Shown piece by piece: positions 1 through 7,481 of a stretch of DNA of 47,861 nt (position 1 is the stretch's first letter; every line of letters starts with the position of its first letter). The position numbers and the translations under genes were made by a program. The notes under the pieces are model-generated. The model saw only the letters and a list, made by a program, of their open reading frames with translations, had not been told where the DNA came from and did not search any database. The stretch is from Clostridia bacterium (GTDB lineage: Bacteria; Bacillota; Clostridia; Christensenellales; SZUA-584): positions 1 through 47,861 of the forward strand of contig QKIQ01000073.1 of assembly GCA_003249555.1 (NCBI GenBank). The letters run 5' to 3'.

Positions 1-46
1 CGTCGGTATGTGTGTACCAACGCCCTTTACCAGCCGGGAAAACAAG

Positions 47-991
47 CTATCTCTCCAGACTCTTATCCCGTTCTCGCTTGCGCTGCCAGTCAGTGAGCAG
101 CTTCATAATCGTGTCTTCCATCTGCTTTATGGAATAGCTTTTAGGAAAAAAGCTCCCGATTTTCTCTTTCGGGAGCTTTACCTGTTCTTTCTGATTCGCT
201 TTTTCCTCAGTCATAACCTTGAAGATAGCGTCCATATCGAGCTTGCCCTCTTGGCTTAATGCCTTCATCCGCATGGCCTGTGAGAGTGATGGTGTTCGTT
301 CCTCGCTTTGCATAGTCTCAAGCAAATCCTCTTGTTCTTTCCCGGCCAAGTAAGACAGCGCCACCGCCGGATTGAGCGCGATCTCCTTTTCATCCACCAT
401 CTTTAGCAGGGGGGGGATAAGCTCTGTGAGCCGGATGAAACGCTGTATCTGCGTGGAGATTTTGCCGGATTCAGCCGCCAATTCTGCCCTTGAAGTGGTA
501 CCGCGAAAATTCTGTCCAACTTGGACAGAATTATTTTGCGGCGGTCTGCCCGCTATTCGCTTCATGGCCTCAAGCTGCATCTTATAAGAAAACGCCCTCT
601 CGCTTGGGAGGACGCTTTCACGCTGATAGTTACTTTCGACCATACAGATTGTCGCTTCGTCATCCGTCATATCACGAACAATGGCCTGAATGCTCTCAAT
701 GCCAAGCATCCGGCAGGCCTCTTTGCGGCGATGTCCAGAAACCATTTGATATTGTCCATTCGGCAACGGACGAACAAGCCCCGGAATCCTCACGCCGTTT
801 TCGGCAATGCTTTCAACCATACGCTGCATGGCCTCGTCTTTGCGTATTTGGAATGGATGATTGGGGAAATCCTGAATGTTTTCAATCGGTATAAGCTGCA
901 CACGTTCTCCGTTCATTCCCTCTCGTTCAGCTTGCGTGGTAAACAAATCATCCACCGTAGGGAGCTTAATGTTTGTCTTGCTATTTGCCAT
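47..991 (-). CDS. parB: ParB/Spo0J-family partition protein (copy 1)
   Basis: This 314-aa protein is a DNA-binding centromere protein of the ParB/RepB/Spo0J family. An N-terminal ParB/Srx-type domain (about residues 30-125) contains the conserved G-H-R-R box (near residue 85). It is followed by a helix-turn-helix region (about 165-190) and a basic C-terminal tail. A ribosome site AGGAGG lies 9 bases before the ATG, inside the end of parA; the two genes overlap by 11 bases. It resembles the second ParB at 43940-44860 along its whole length, including the 'PSEKAF/PSERAF' and '[16 protein letters not shown]' stretches. The coding sequence contains a 25-base palindrome. The protein ends in Glu-Arg, like 13 other proteins here. 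By position it belongs to the inserted IME-like block and probably stabilises the excised form of that element. Confidence 0.93.
   Translation of the reverse strand: MANSKTNIKLPTVDDLFTTQAEREGMNGERVQLIPIENIQDFPNHPFQIRKDEAMQRMVESIAENGVRIPGLVRPLPNGQYQMVSGHRRKEACRMLGIESIQAIVRDMTDDEATICMVESNYQRESVLPSERAFSYKMQLEAMKRIAGRPPQNNSVQVGQNFRGTTSRAELAAESGKISTQIQRFIRLTELIPPLLKMVDEKEIALNPAVALSYLAGKEQEDLLETMQSEERTPSLSQAMRMKALSQEGKLDMDAIFKVMTEEKANQKEQVKLPKEKIGSFFPKSYSIKQMEDTIMKLLTDWQRKRERDKSLER
508..532. repeat. Perfect 25-base palindrome inside parB copy 1 (candidate parS)
   Basis: The left arm AATTCTGTCCAA (508-519) and right arm TTGGACAGAATT (521-532) are exact reverse complements around a single central C. 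The palindrome lies at about codon 157 of parB, just before the helix-turn-helix. A similar palindrome sits at about codon 155 of the other parB. ParB proteins bind palindromic parS sites, and in Bacillus one parS lies inside spo0J, so an intragenic centromere is a reasonable inference. Confidence 0.6.
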
Positions 992-1766
992 TCGTCATTA
1001 CCTCCTGTACAAGTGTTTCATAAGCCTTTGCCGCTTTGTCATTCGCGGCATGTTTAAAGATGCTCATGCCGGTTGCACTGGCTTCCGCTGTCCGGATCGT
1101 GAGCGGTACCTCCGTTTGGAAAACAGGAATCCTGTCTCCGCAGTTTACACGAAGATTCTCCGAAATGTCCTTGGCGAAATTCGTTCGGCTATCGACCATA
1201 GTCAGTAGCACGCCCTCAATCTCAAGCTGAGGATTGATGGTTCTTCTGATACGGTTGATAGTCTGGATAAGCTGAGACATTCCTTTTGTCGGCAGGTAAT
1301 GAGACAACACCGGAATGATAATGCTGTCTGCAGCGGCCAGCGCGTTTACCGTCACGAGTCCAAGCGACGGCGAACAGTCAATCAGCACGTAATCATACCG
1401 ATGCTTAACGCCTTGAAGATAACTCCGCATAATGGTCTCCCGGCTGATCGTGTTGCTGAGCAACATCTCCAGTGCCGACAACTCGATATTGGACGGCAGC
1501 AGATCGACGCCTTCCTCATGGTGCAGGATGGCTTCGCACTCTCTCAGACATTCATCCGTCACCACCTTGGTCATGACTGACGCGAGAGTTTCTTTGAGCT
1601 CATCCGGCGTTTTCCAACCAAGAGAGTCAGTCAGGTTGCCTTGTGAATCTGCGTCCACCATAAGCACCTTCTTACCTTGTCGTGCAAGGCCTATGCCGAG
1701 ATTCACGGCAGTTGTTGTTTTGCCCACGCCACCTTTTTGATTGGCAAGGGCCATCACTTTGGTCAT
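981..1766 (-). CDS. parA: ParA-family partition ATPase (copy 1)
   Basis: This 261-aa protein is a Soj/ParA Walker-type ATPase that works with ParB to segregate DNA. The deviant Walker A motif KGGVGKTT is at residues 11-18. The DADSQGN switch (Walker A') is near residue 40, and the Walker B-like 'YVLIDCSPSLG' is near residue 125. Length and layout match plasmid and ICE ParA proteins. The start is supported by a GGAGGAG ribosome site 7 bases upstream. It is translationally coupled to parB downstream. It is similar to ParA copy 2 (44820-45641) but clearly diverged, so the two partition systems have separate origins. A hairpin with a T-run stands just upstream. Confidence 0.95.
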   Translation of the reverse strand: MTKVMALANQKGGVGKTTTAVNLGIGLARQGKKVLMVDADSQGNLTDSLGWKTPDELKETLASVMTKVVTDECLRECEAILHHEEGVDLLPSNIELSALEMLLSNTISRETIMRSYLQGVKHRYDYVLIDCSPSLGLVTVNALAAADSIIIPVLSHYLPTKGMSQLIQTINRIRRTINPQLEIEGVLLTMVDSRTNFAKDISENLRVNCGDRIPVFQTEVPLTIRTAEASATGMSIFKHAANDKAAKAYETLVQEVMTNGK

Positions 1767-1796
1767 TGATTTCTCCTCCTTCGTTGTAATAAAAAA

Positions 1797-1816
1797 CGGC
1801 AGGGATTAACCTGCCG
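1797..1816 (-). terminator. Leader hairpin with U-tract just upstream of parA1
   Basis: On the minus strand a 7-bp stem CGGCAGG/CCTGCCG with a 6-base loop is followed by TTTTTTATT. The T-run ends only about 10 bases before the parA1 ribosome site. It could therefore act as an intrinsic terminator or attenuator in front of parA1 rather than as a simple end-of-gene signal. Confidence 0.55.
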
Positions 1817-1832
1817 AAAATGAGACAAAATA

Positions 1833-1857
1833 AAAACGGCTGCATGGCAACCGTTTT
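1833..1857 (-). terminator. Intrinsic terminator after the PHP-ATPase gene
   Basis: On the minus strand the arms AAAACGG and CCGTTTT, extended by TTGC/GCAG pairing (one G-U), form an 11-bp stem with a 3-base loop, followed by TTATTTT. It lies 58 bases downstream of the stop codon of the PHP-ATPase gene, so it probably ends that transcript. Confidence 0.65.
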
Positions 1858-1914
1858 ATGATATAAAATAATATGTTTTTTTCTTGACAATTAGATTATG
1901 ATTTGAACCTTTAT

Positions 1915-4662
1915 CTAGTTTTCAAGCTTTAAACCATATTTCTTTCCCCTCGATCTAAATGCTTCCTCTCCACCCTCCAATGACAAGATAGCTTTTTTTA
2001 CATCAGATCTTTCAAGACCCCCACAAGCTTCAACGTTTCCACGATTGATACCATCGTCAGTTTCAACAGGGATATGCTTAACCTTAAAAACCTTTTCGCT
2101 ATCCGCTAAAACGGGAATGTTTTGGTTATGTGTAACAAAAATGAATTGCCTCGAGCCACCATCACAATTGCATTTTGATTGTCGAATTTTATTAATAAAG
2201 TCCTCGATATACTGCCAATCAAGTTCATCTTCAGGTTGATCAATTATAAGTGGCTTGTTACTAGACTTTAATAATATGCTTAACAGAAAACTACATTGTT
2301 GACCTGGGGAAAACCTAGAAAAGCTCTTGTATTTTTTCTCATCAATATCATATATTTTTATGTCAACTTCATCACTAGCCTGAATCAATTCCATCCTAAA
2401 TAATTCATTTGATATTGGTGACAAATCAAGACTATCAAATTTTAATGCTCCTGAGAGTTCACCAAATAGTACACTTGCAGTATGAGATGTAATTTCTGCT
2501 TTGCTTATCAATCCCGCCAAATTCTTATTTTTGATAAATCCTGAAAGTTCTCTTCCCGATACTTTAGAATTTACAATACTATCTATTTGCTTCTTTTGAA
2601 CATTCTTTCCAGTAAGTATTTCAGTAATAAAATCTCTCACTTGATTATAGTTTTTTTGCCGAGATATTGTTACTTCTATCATTTCTGTTTCTTCGGTAAG
2701 TCTTTGAGCTGTAATAATTCGCTGATTACTCAAGTCATCATGTAAATGATAATATTCATCAAGTAGTTGTTGTCGATCATTTTGCAAACCTCTAATAGTT
2801 TCAATAGTCCTCGCTAGTTTTGGTTCAATATTATTTTCTATTTCAACCAATTGGTCTTTATTGGTTTTAAGTTTCTTAGTTTCATCAAGTATATTTTCCA
2901 TTCCATGATCTTTTAGATAACTTGAATATTCTTCTGCTTTTTCATGATACTTATCAAGCCATATTTCATCATTAATTTTTATCACATTTATTTCACTAAT
3001 AAGCTGCCGCATTTTTTCTGTTGCTGCTATTTCAAAGTTTTCAATCTCCTTAAACACTCGCTCGGACTCACTTTTCAAATGAGTCAGGACTGGATCGTTT
3101 GTATCTGGAAACTCAATTTTAAGATAATTTGAACTTTCCCTGTCAAACCTTTCTTTAAGAGAAACAATGTTGCTAAGGTTTTTTAGTATTAAATCAAAAT
3201 ATTTCTTTTGCTCTTCAAAATGTTGAAAATCTTGTAATATTGGTTCGTTTAAAAGCAATTCGATTTCTTGAATAGATCTTTGGATTGTTGCCTTGTTTGC
3301 TACTTGATCAATATCACTTGCAATTTCTGTAATGCTTTGAATCTGCTCTAATGCGTTTTCTTCTAATTCCTCCGTCTTAATTTTTATATTATCCAGTATG
3401 CGCTGCATTCCACCTATTTCGTCAATTAATCTTAATTTTTCATCAACCTTTTTTGTTATAATTTTAAGTTTTCCTTGGCCGAATAGTTCCACATCCCATG
3501 GTGATTCTATCGGAGCACTAGTATCAACATAAACTCTTTCGTTCTGCTTTGTTAAATCAAGAGTTCTTGAAATTGTTCTATTTTGACCGCCTTCATCTAT
3601 TAGCTCTAATGTAACCGTATTGGTAGGTCTCAAGAGATTATAAAGGCGATCCATAAATTCGATATCAGAAACTTCATACTTACCAAATACGAACTTTATT
3701 AAATCAATAACAACAGACTTGCCGCTACCTCGGCCACCAATAATGGTATTAAGTTCTGGCGAAAAGGTAATAGGACATTCTTTATAATAGCCACCGGTCA
3801 CACTTAATTCCTTTATATACGGATGCTTAACCGCAGGCTTTTCATCAGTGATACATATTCTTAATTCCGGCTCAAAAAGAATCTGTATAAGCCCATTGAA
3901 ATTAATGGTGTCCATCTTAATCCATGAATAATGTTTGCCAACAACTCTTGGATCATCTTTATCATCTGGATTTCGTACAATAAAGTGAGCATCTGAATTC
4001 TTAACACTCGCCATTTCCTTTATGAAGTTATTGTTTTTATTAAGATAAAAGTTTCGATCCTCCTGTGCTTTATTTCTTCTCACCTCCATTATATTAATAC
4101 TTTTGACTAAATCACATATCAATTCATTTTGTGTATTAGTGTAATCAAGTTCTTCTTCTACTCCATTAGTGCTCTTTGGATGTGCTCCAATGATTAATCC
4201 TCCAAGCTCTTTTGTTGCATTTACAACTGTTTCAAAATTAGCATATTTCTTTTTTAAACCAATTTGGTAAGCATCATCATCTTGCAAGTTCCTCGACTGG
4301 CCTTCTTTTCCTTTGGTAATAATATCAGTCTTAGTTAACGATAGTTTTGGTAAGAACTTATCTCTAAGAATAGCTTCTGTGATATTCTCTGGGAATATAG
4401 ATAGGATATGAATAGCATGCCCTCCCTTATCAGTCCTAATCTCTATTCCTGGAAGAAACTCGATCTCTATTCCTTGCTCTTTTTTCGTTTCTACAATATC
4501 TCTTATTGATGAAATATTATCAATACAATTGTGATCTGTGACGGAGAAAAGATTAATACCACATTTTATAACTTCGTCAACAAGGGTTTCAGCACTCAGG
4601 CTACAGTCATAGGACGCATCTGAATGCATGTGTAAATCAACTTTACGCCAGTTTACTTCCAT
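1915..4662 (-). CDS. PHP-domain/ABC-type ATPase (TrlF-like; possible defence protein)
   Basis: This 915-aa protein combines a PHP phosphoesterase domain with an SMC/RecN-like ATPase. The PHP domain is N-terminal: 'DLHMHSD' near residue 10, 'SVTDHN' near 40, and further conserved His/Asp around 155 and 230. The P-loop GGRGSGKS is near residue 307. A long coiled-coil-like, Glu/Lys-rich section follows (about 390-690). The ABC signature-like 'SPGQQ' is near 782 and Walker B 'LIIDQPEDELD' near 806. This architecture is that of TrlF-type proteins and of the single-gene defence proteins called Ppl; a role in phage or plasmid defence is inference. The ATG at 4662 has the ribosome site AGGTGG; a GTG lies 4 codons upstream. 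The gene is far more AT-rich than the ICE backbone, a sign of separate acquisition. Confidence 0.8.
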   Translation of the reverse strand: MEVNWRKVDLHMHSDASYDCSLSAETLVDEVIKCGINLFSVTDHNCIDNISSIRDIVETKKEQGIEIEFLPGIEIRTDKGGHAIHILSIFPENITEAILRDKFLPKLSLTKTDIITKGKEGQSRNLQDDDAYQIGLKKKYANFETVVNATKELGGLIIGAHPKSTNGVEEELDYTNTQNELICDLVKSINIMEVRRNKAQEDRNFYLNKNNNFIKEMASVKNSDAHFIVRNPDDKDDPRVVGKHYSWIKMDTINFNGLIQILFEPELRICITDEKPAVKHPYIKELSVTGGYYKECPITFSPELNTIIGGRGSGKSVVIDLIKFVFGKYEVSDIEFMDRLYNLLRPTNTVTLELIDEGGQNRTISRTLDLTKQNERVYVDTSAPIESPWDVELFGQGKLKIITKKVDEKLRLIDEIGGMQRILDNIKIKTEELEENALEQIQSITEIASDIDQVANKATIQRSIQEIELLLNEPILQDFQHFEEQKKYFDLILKNLSNIVSLKERFDRESSNYLKIEFPDTNDPVLTHLKSESERVFKEIENFEIAATEKMRQLISEINVIKINDEIWLDKYHEKAEEYSSYLKDHGMENILDETKKLKTNKDQLVEIENNIEPKLARTIETIRGLQNDRQQLLDEYYHLHDDLSNQRIITAQRLTEETEMIEVTISRQKNYNQVRDFITEILTGKNVQKKQIDSIVNSKVSGRELSGFIKNKNLAGLISKAEITSHTASVLFGELSGALKFDSLDLSPISNELFRMELIQASDEVDIKIYDIDEKKYKSFSRFSPGQQCSFLLSILLKSSNKPLIIDQPEDELDWQYIEDFINKIRQSKCNCDGGSRQFIFVTHNQNIPVLADSEKVFKVKHIPVETDDGINRGNVEACGGLERSDVKKAILSLEGGEEAFRSRGKKYGLKLEN

Positions 4663-4765
4663 CTTGTATACCACCTACAACATAAAAAGTTATTTCATAA
4701 AACTAAGTTTTGGCTAAAGTTATTATAGCATACATATAATATTAAATTATACCATTTTGTTCAGC

Positions 4766-5734
4766 TTAACGTGCATTTCTATCAATTTTCGATCTCACAG
4801 CATCAAGCACCTCTTTCGGTATTCTATCAATTAGCTTTTTCTGCTTCCTTAGCGTTTCCCGAAGTTGATACACCTCCCGCTGTGACCGCACATACGCATT
4901 ATCAAGCTCACTCACCTGTTCCTGCAGGACTCGATTCTCTGCGCTTATAAATGCCTCGACAGACTCGTATTGACGCTTCACATCACTTATATAACTATCA
5001 ACACTCCCGAGTTGGGCAGTGAACCTCTGTGCCTCTGGTAGCCATTCAGCAATAATAGAAAGCGCGGCTTCCTTCTTCTTTCCGGCGTTAAAGGCGTTGA
5101 TATCCGAGAGCGCCGCCACAATGCGTTCCGCCTCCTTATCGAGCTTCTGAGCTTTCTTGAAAAGCCATGTCGGGATATGTTTCCGGCCTGTCTCGCGTGC
5201 CGGTTCGCCGCGCTCTAACTCCGGCCATCTTCCATGCACATGCTCGAATATATCATCCTGCCACTTTGCTAAAGCCTTGGCATTGCCGAGAATATCCTTC
5301 GCGCAAAGGCGTCCATCCTTGGTAATAGGGCAGAAGCAAAGATGCATATGAGGCGAGGTCTCATCCATATGCACTATTGCAGAAAGGATACTCTGCTCAC
5401 CAATTCTCTGCTTCATGAAGTCGGTAACAGATTGGAAAAATTCCTTTTGTTCTCCGGCCGGTAAACGGTCAAAGTACTCCGGCGTTACGCTGATGATCGT
5501 TTCCACCATCAAAACGCTGTTGGCGCGCCGTCTGCATTCGTTGAGCTTAATGAGCCGCTCGATCTCCATGTAATAGCTCTGCTTGGGCGCGATCAAATGG
5601 TAGTTGTCTTGCTTGCGCGTGGGATCGATATCGGGATTGCTCTCATATGACTGCTTGGTTCTTTCATTGTGCCGATACATGGGTGCGATTGCTCCGACAT
5701 GATGTTTCTTGAATCTGAAAATACAATATGGCAT
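4766..5734 (-). CDS. MobV-family relaxase (mobilization protein)
   Basis: This 322-aa protein should nick oriT and lead single-stranded DNA during mobilization. It begins with the usual 'RFKKH...RHNER' region (motif I, residues 7-25). It has the metal-binding/catalytic motif HMDETSPHMH (residues 122-131), the MobV form of HxDExxPHxH. The C-terminal third (about 230-310) is a charged coiled-coil, as in other MobV (Pre/Mob) proteins. The ATG at 5734 is chosen because AAAGGAG lies 8 bases upstream; a longer frame upstream lacks a ribosome site. A pMV158-type nic sequence lies 170 bases upstream, between this gene and repA, which fits the usual oriT position. The element has no visible transfer channel of its own, so it must borrow one from an ICE. 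Confidence 0.9.
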   Translation of the reverse strand: MPYCIFRFKKHHVGAIAPMYRHNERTKQSYESNPDIDPTRKQDNYHLIAPKQSYYMEIERLIKLNECRRRANSVLMVETIISVTPEYFDRLPAGEQKEFFQSVTDFMKQRIGEQSILSAIVHMDETSPHMHLCFCPITKDGRLCAKDILGNAKALAKWQDDIFEHVHGRWPELERGEPARETGRKHIPTWLFKKAQKLDKEAERIVAALSDINAFNAGKKKEAALSIIAEWLPEAQRFTAQLGSVDSYISDVKRQYESVEAFISAENRVLQEQVSELDNAYVRSQREVYQLRETLRKQKKLIDRIPKEVLDAVRSKIDRNAR

Positions 5735-5797
5735 GTTGCTTCTCCTTTGTGTTTTTGTCGTTGTTGGTAGGAATCCGGGGCTAAGAGGCAAGCCGGG

Positions 5798-5835
5798 CAA
5801 GGGTGCAAAATACACCGCTGTTCAAGGGTGCAAAA
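5798..5835. repeat. Two 13-base direct repeats (iteron-like)
   Basis: CAAGGGTGCAAAA occurs at 5798-5810 and again at 5823-5835, start-to-start 25 bases apart. They lie between the MobV start and its oriT. The spacing and position suggest a binding site for the relaxase, an accessory protein or RepA, but two copies are too few to call an origin. Confidence 0.45.
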
Positions 5836-5837
5836 CA

Positions 5838-5955
5838 AAAAAGCCGCCACGATGTTGTGATACGGCCATCCGCGAAAAAGAATTGCTGTTTTGAAACCGC
5901 GGTGTAACACACTACACTAAGCACGCTTAGTGGTGTGGCCTGCCGGCGGCTTTTT
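5838..5955. repeat. Long-range 11-base inverted repeat enclosing the MobV oriT
   Basis: AAAAAGCCGCC (5838-5848) and GGCGGCTTTTT (5945-5955) are exact reverse complements about 96 bases apart. They enclose the nic hairpin. They could form the base of an extruded structure, or the right arm with its T-run could be part of a terminator. Confidence 0.5.
5905..5932 (-). other. oriT of MobV type: hairpin followed by nic core
   Basis: Read on the minus strand, a perfect 8-bp hairpin (CACTAAGC, 2-base loop, GCTTAGTG; 5932-5915) runs directly into TAGTGTG/TTA (5914-5905). The heptamer plus TTA matches the nic region I know for pMV158-type MobV relaxases, where cleavage is between G and T. The nick would fall between 5908 and 5907. 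The MobV relaxase gene is the next gene on the same strand. Confidence 0.8.
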
Positions 5956-5967
5956 GGGCGCGAAGTC

Positions 5968-6038
5968 AACAACGCAACACTCTTATGTGTGCGAGATTGG
6001 CCGAGTTATCCTTACACACTATGAAATGTTGCGTTGTT
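5968..6038. repeat. 12-base inverted repeat between oriT and repA stop
   Basis: AACAACGCAACA (5968-5979) and TGTTGCGTTGTT (6027-6038) are exact reverse complements separated by 47 bases. The right arm ends 3 bases before the repA stop codon. The intervening DNA contains a second, weaker nic-like heptamer at 6015-6021. It may be a terminator after repA or part of the transfer/replication origin. Confidence 0.45.
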
Positions 6039-6041
6039 CCT

Positions 6042-7019
6042 TTATGGCAGTTTCCAGTACCATATTGCGCCCTTTTTGAATGAGACGATACCTTTATCCT
6101 TTTTGGCGTTATCGACTGTTCGTCTGCCAATATCAGCGTCATCGAAATACTCATAGATATCCTGGCAGGGCATAGCTCCATCCGTTAGAAGCTCTTGAAG
6201 CATATCCATGGCTTTGTCTTTCTTGGTAGTCTGAGCAGCTCGGCTTTGGCCACCGCCGTTAAGCAGTTCTTCAGCGGAGATATTGTACGAGCCTATCCAT
6301 ACAAAGCGGCCTGTATCACCGCCAATGTCAAACGCGATTGAATGCCCTTCCTGAGCAAGGCTACTTTTGAGATGTGCCATAACGCGCATGGTCGGGCTAT
6401 CTTTGATTCTGCCGATAAGAAGAATGCTTCTTGCGGCTGCGGCAATATCAATAGAGCCTAAACCGCGATACAGGCCCTTTACAGCGCCGCTCATTTTGTT
6501 CATGTGACCGAGTATCATAATCGCGCATCCAGTGCGCTCTGCGACACCTGCAAGGCTCTTGAAGACCGGGCGTATCTCGTTAGCTCTGTGCATGTCAACG
6601 TTCACGCCAAGATACGCCTGCAGGGGATCGATGATAAAGAGTTTGGCTCTGGTCTCTCTAATAGCTTGCTCAATGCGTTCATCGATGAGCGTTAAATCCT
6701 TTTCGCTTTCATCGATCACAACCACCCGGGAACAGGCAGCTCCGAGCGCCGTTAAACGGGGCTTGATGGTATCGGCAAGGCCGTCTTCGGCAGTCTGATA
6801 GATTACCACAGATGGCTCTATATCCTCATTGCTTTCCGGCATTCGTCTGCTGTTGGTTATAAGGGCAGTCAGAGCAAGCACAAACGTGGTTTTGCCATCG
6901 CCCGGATCACCCTGAACGACAGTTATCTTCCCGAAAGGAATATACGGATACCATAGCCACTCTACGGCCTGTTCCTGCACATCATTCATCATGATTAGTT
7001 TGAGTTCTGCTTCTGACAT
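6042..7019 (-). CDS. RepA-like RecA-fold ATPase (AAA_25 type)
   Basis: This 325-aa protein is a hexameric-helicase-like ATPase of the RSF1010 RepA/KaiC superfamily, typical of mobilizable elements and phages. Walker A GDPGDGKTT is at residues 37-45, Walker B 'LFIIDPLQAYLG' near 145, and the 'ILGHMNK' sensor region near 190. A C-terminal winged-helix-like tail (about 265-325) is present in similar proteins. It is probably used for replication of the excised element. The start is preceded by AAAGGA about 11 bases upstream and lies inside the end of the small Cys-rich gene, which suggests coupled translation. Confidence 0.85.
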   Translation of the reverse strand: MSEAELKLIMMNDVQEQAVEWLWYPYIPFGKITVVQGDPGDGKTTFVLALTALITNSRRMPESNEDIEPSVVIYQTAEDGLADTIKPRLTALGAACSRVVVIDESEKDLTLIDERIEQAIRETRAKLFIIDPLQAYLGVNVDMHRANEIRPVFKSLAGVAERTGCAIMILGHMNKMSGAVKGLYRGLGSIDIAAAARSILLIGRIKDSPTMRVMAHLKSSLAQEGHSIAFDIGGDTGRFVWIGSYNISAEELLNGGGQSRAAQTTKKDKAMDMLQELLTDGAMPCQDIYEYFDDADIGRRTVDNAKKDKGIVSFKKGAIWYWKLP

Positions 7020-7194
7020 CTTGTTTTGTGTCCTTTCGCTTTAATAGATATTTGGGGCAAAAAATAAGGACTGCTCGAAAACTCTGTTTGCAGTCCTTTT
7101 TGCACTTCCGGCATTGCGGGTTATACGTTATCCGGTTTCGCTCGTTTAAGAAGTACGCCAATTCAAGGCGTCGCTTTTTTGACATTCGGGGCAT
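6982..7194 (-). CDS. Small Cys-rich (zinc-ribbon-like) protein upstream of repA
   Basis: This 70-aa protein has a basic N-terminus and a Cys cluster CRKCKKDC followed by 'QSFRAV' and a further Cys-Pro, which looks like a small metal-binding unit. Similar short proteins precede RepA-like ATPases in other clostridial mobilizable elements, from memory. It starts at ATG 7194 with GGGAGG 7 bases upstream. It overlaps the first 38 bases of repA. A terminator-like hairpin (7066-7098) lies inside its coding sequence, so translation of this gene may decide whether repA is transcribed. The biochemical function is unknown. Confidence 0.7.
   Translation of the reverse strand: MPRMSKKRRLELAYFLNERNRITYNPQCRKCKKDCKQSFRAVLIFCPKYLLKRKDTKQDVRSRTQTNHDE
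7066..7098 (-). promoter_or_regulatory. Intragenic terminator-like hairpin before repA
   Basis: On the minus strand AAGGACTGC and GCAGTCCTT form a perfect 9-bp stem with a 15-base loop, followed by ATTTTTTGCC. It is inside the 70-aa gene and ends about 45 bases before the repA start. This arrangement would allow translation-coupled attenuation of repA. Confidence 0.55.
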
Positions 7195-7326
7195 TGTAGA
7201 ACCTCCCTTCTTCTGTTATGTTTCGGTATCAAATACATTGTTTTTCTCAAATATAAACCCTCAGTTTTAATGCACTATACACTAATCTTGCTAATCATCT
7301 CGCAAATTACTTAAGCAACAATTTTT

Positions 7327-7356
7327 CCGACAAATTAAACTTTTCTGTGATATAAT
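7327..7356 (+). promoter_or_regulatory. Candidate promoter of the restriction-modification-like fusion gene
   Basis: A perfect -10 TATAAT (7351-7356) is preceded 18 bases upstream by a weak -35 CCGACA (7327-7332). The following 125-base AT-rich leader contains TTAGTTAA and its reverse complement TTAACTAA, possibly an operator. The rest of the 7195-7481 gap shows no gene. Confidence 0.5.
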
Positions 7357-7481
7357 AACGATTGATTAGTTAAGATTGGATAGTTTAAATGTCGCCATTC
7401 TATTTGATCTAGTATTGGCTATTTGAATACTTGAGAACACTTTTGATAGATTAACTAAACTTTAAAACTAGGAGTCTTAAA

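Noticed and set aside
1797..1816. CGGCAGG/CCTGCCG element shared with 43822-43855 as a common parS
   Set aside because: One copy has a clear terminator design, the sites lie on different sides of their parAB pairs, and each parB carries a better palindrome.
6012..6021. Second nic-like TAGTGTG followed by TAA on the minus strand
   Set aside because: It lacks the hairpin directly upstream and the TTA that follow the known nic; the site at 5905-5914 is the better candidate.
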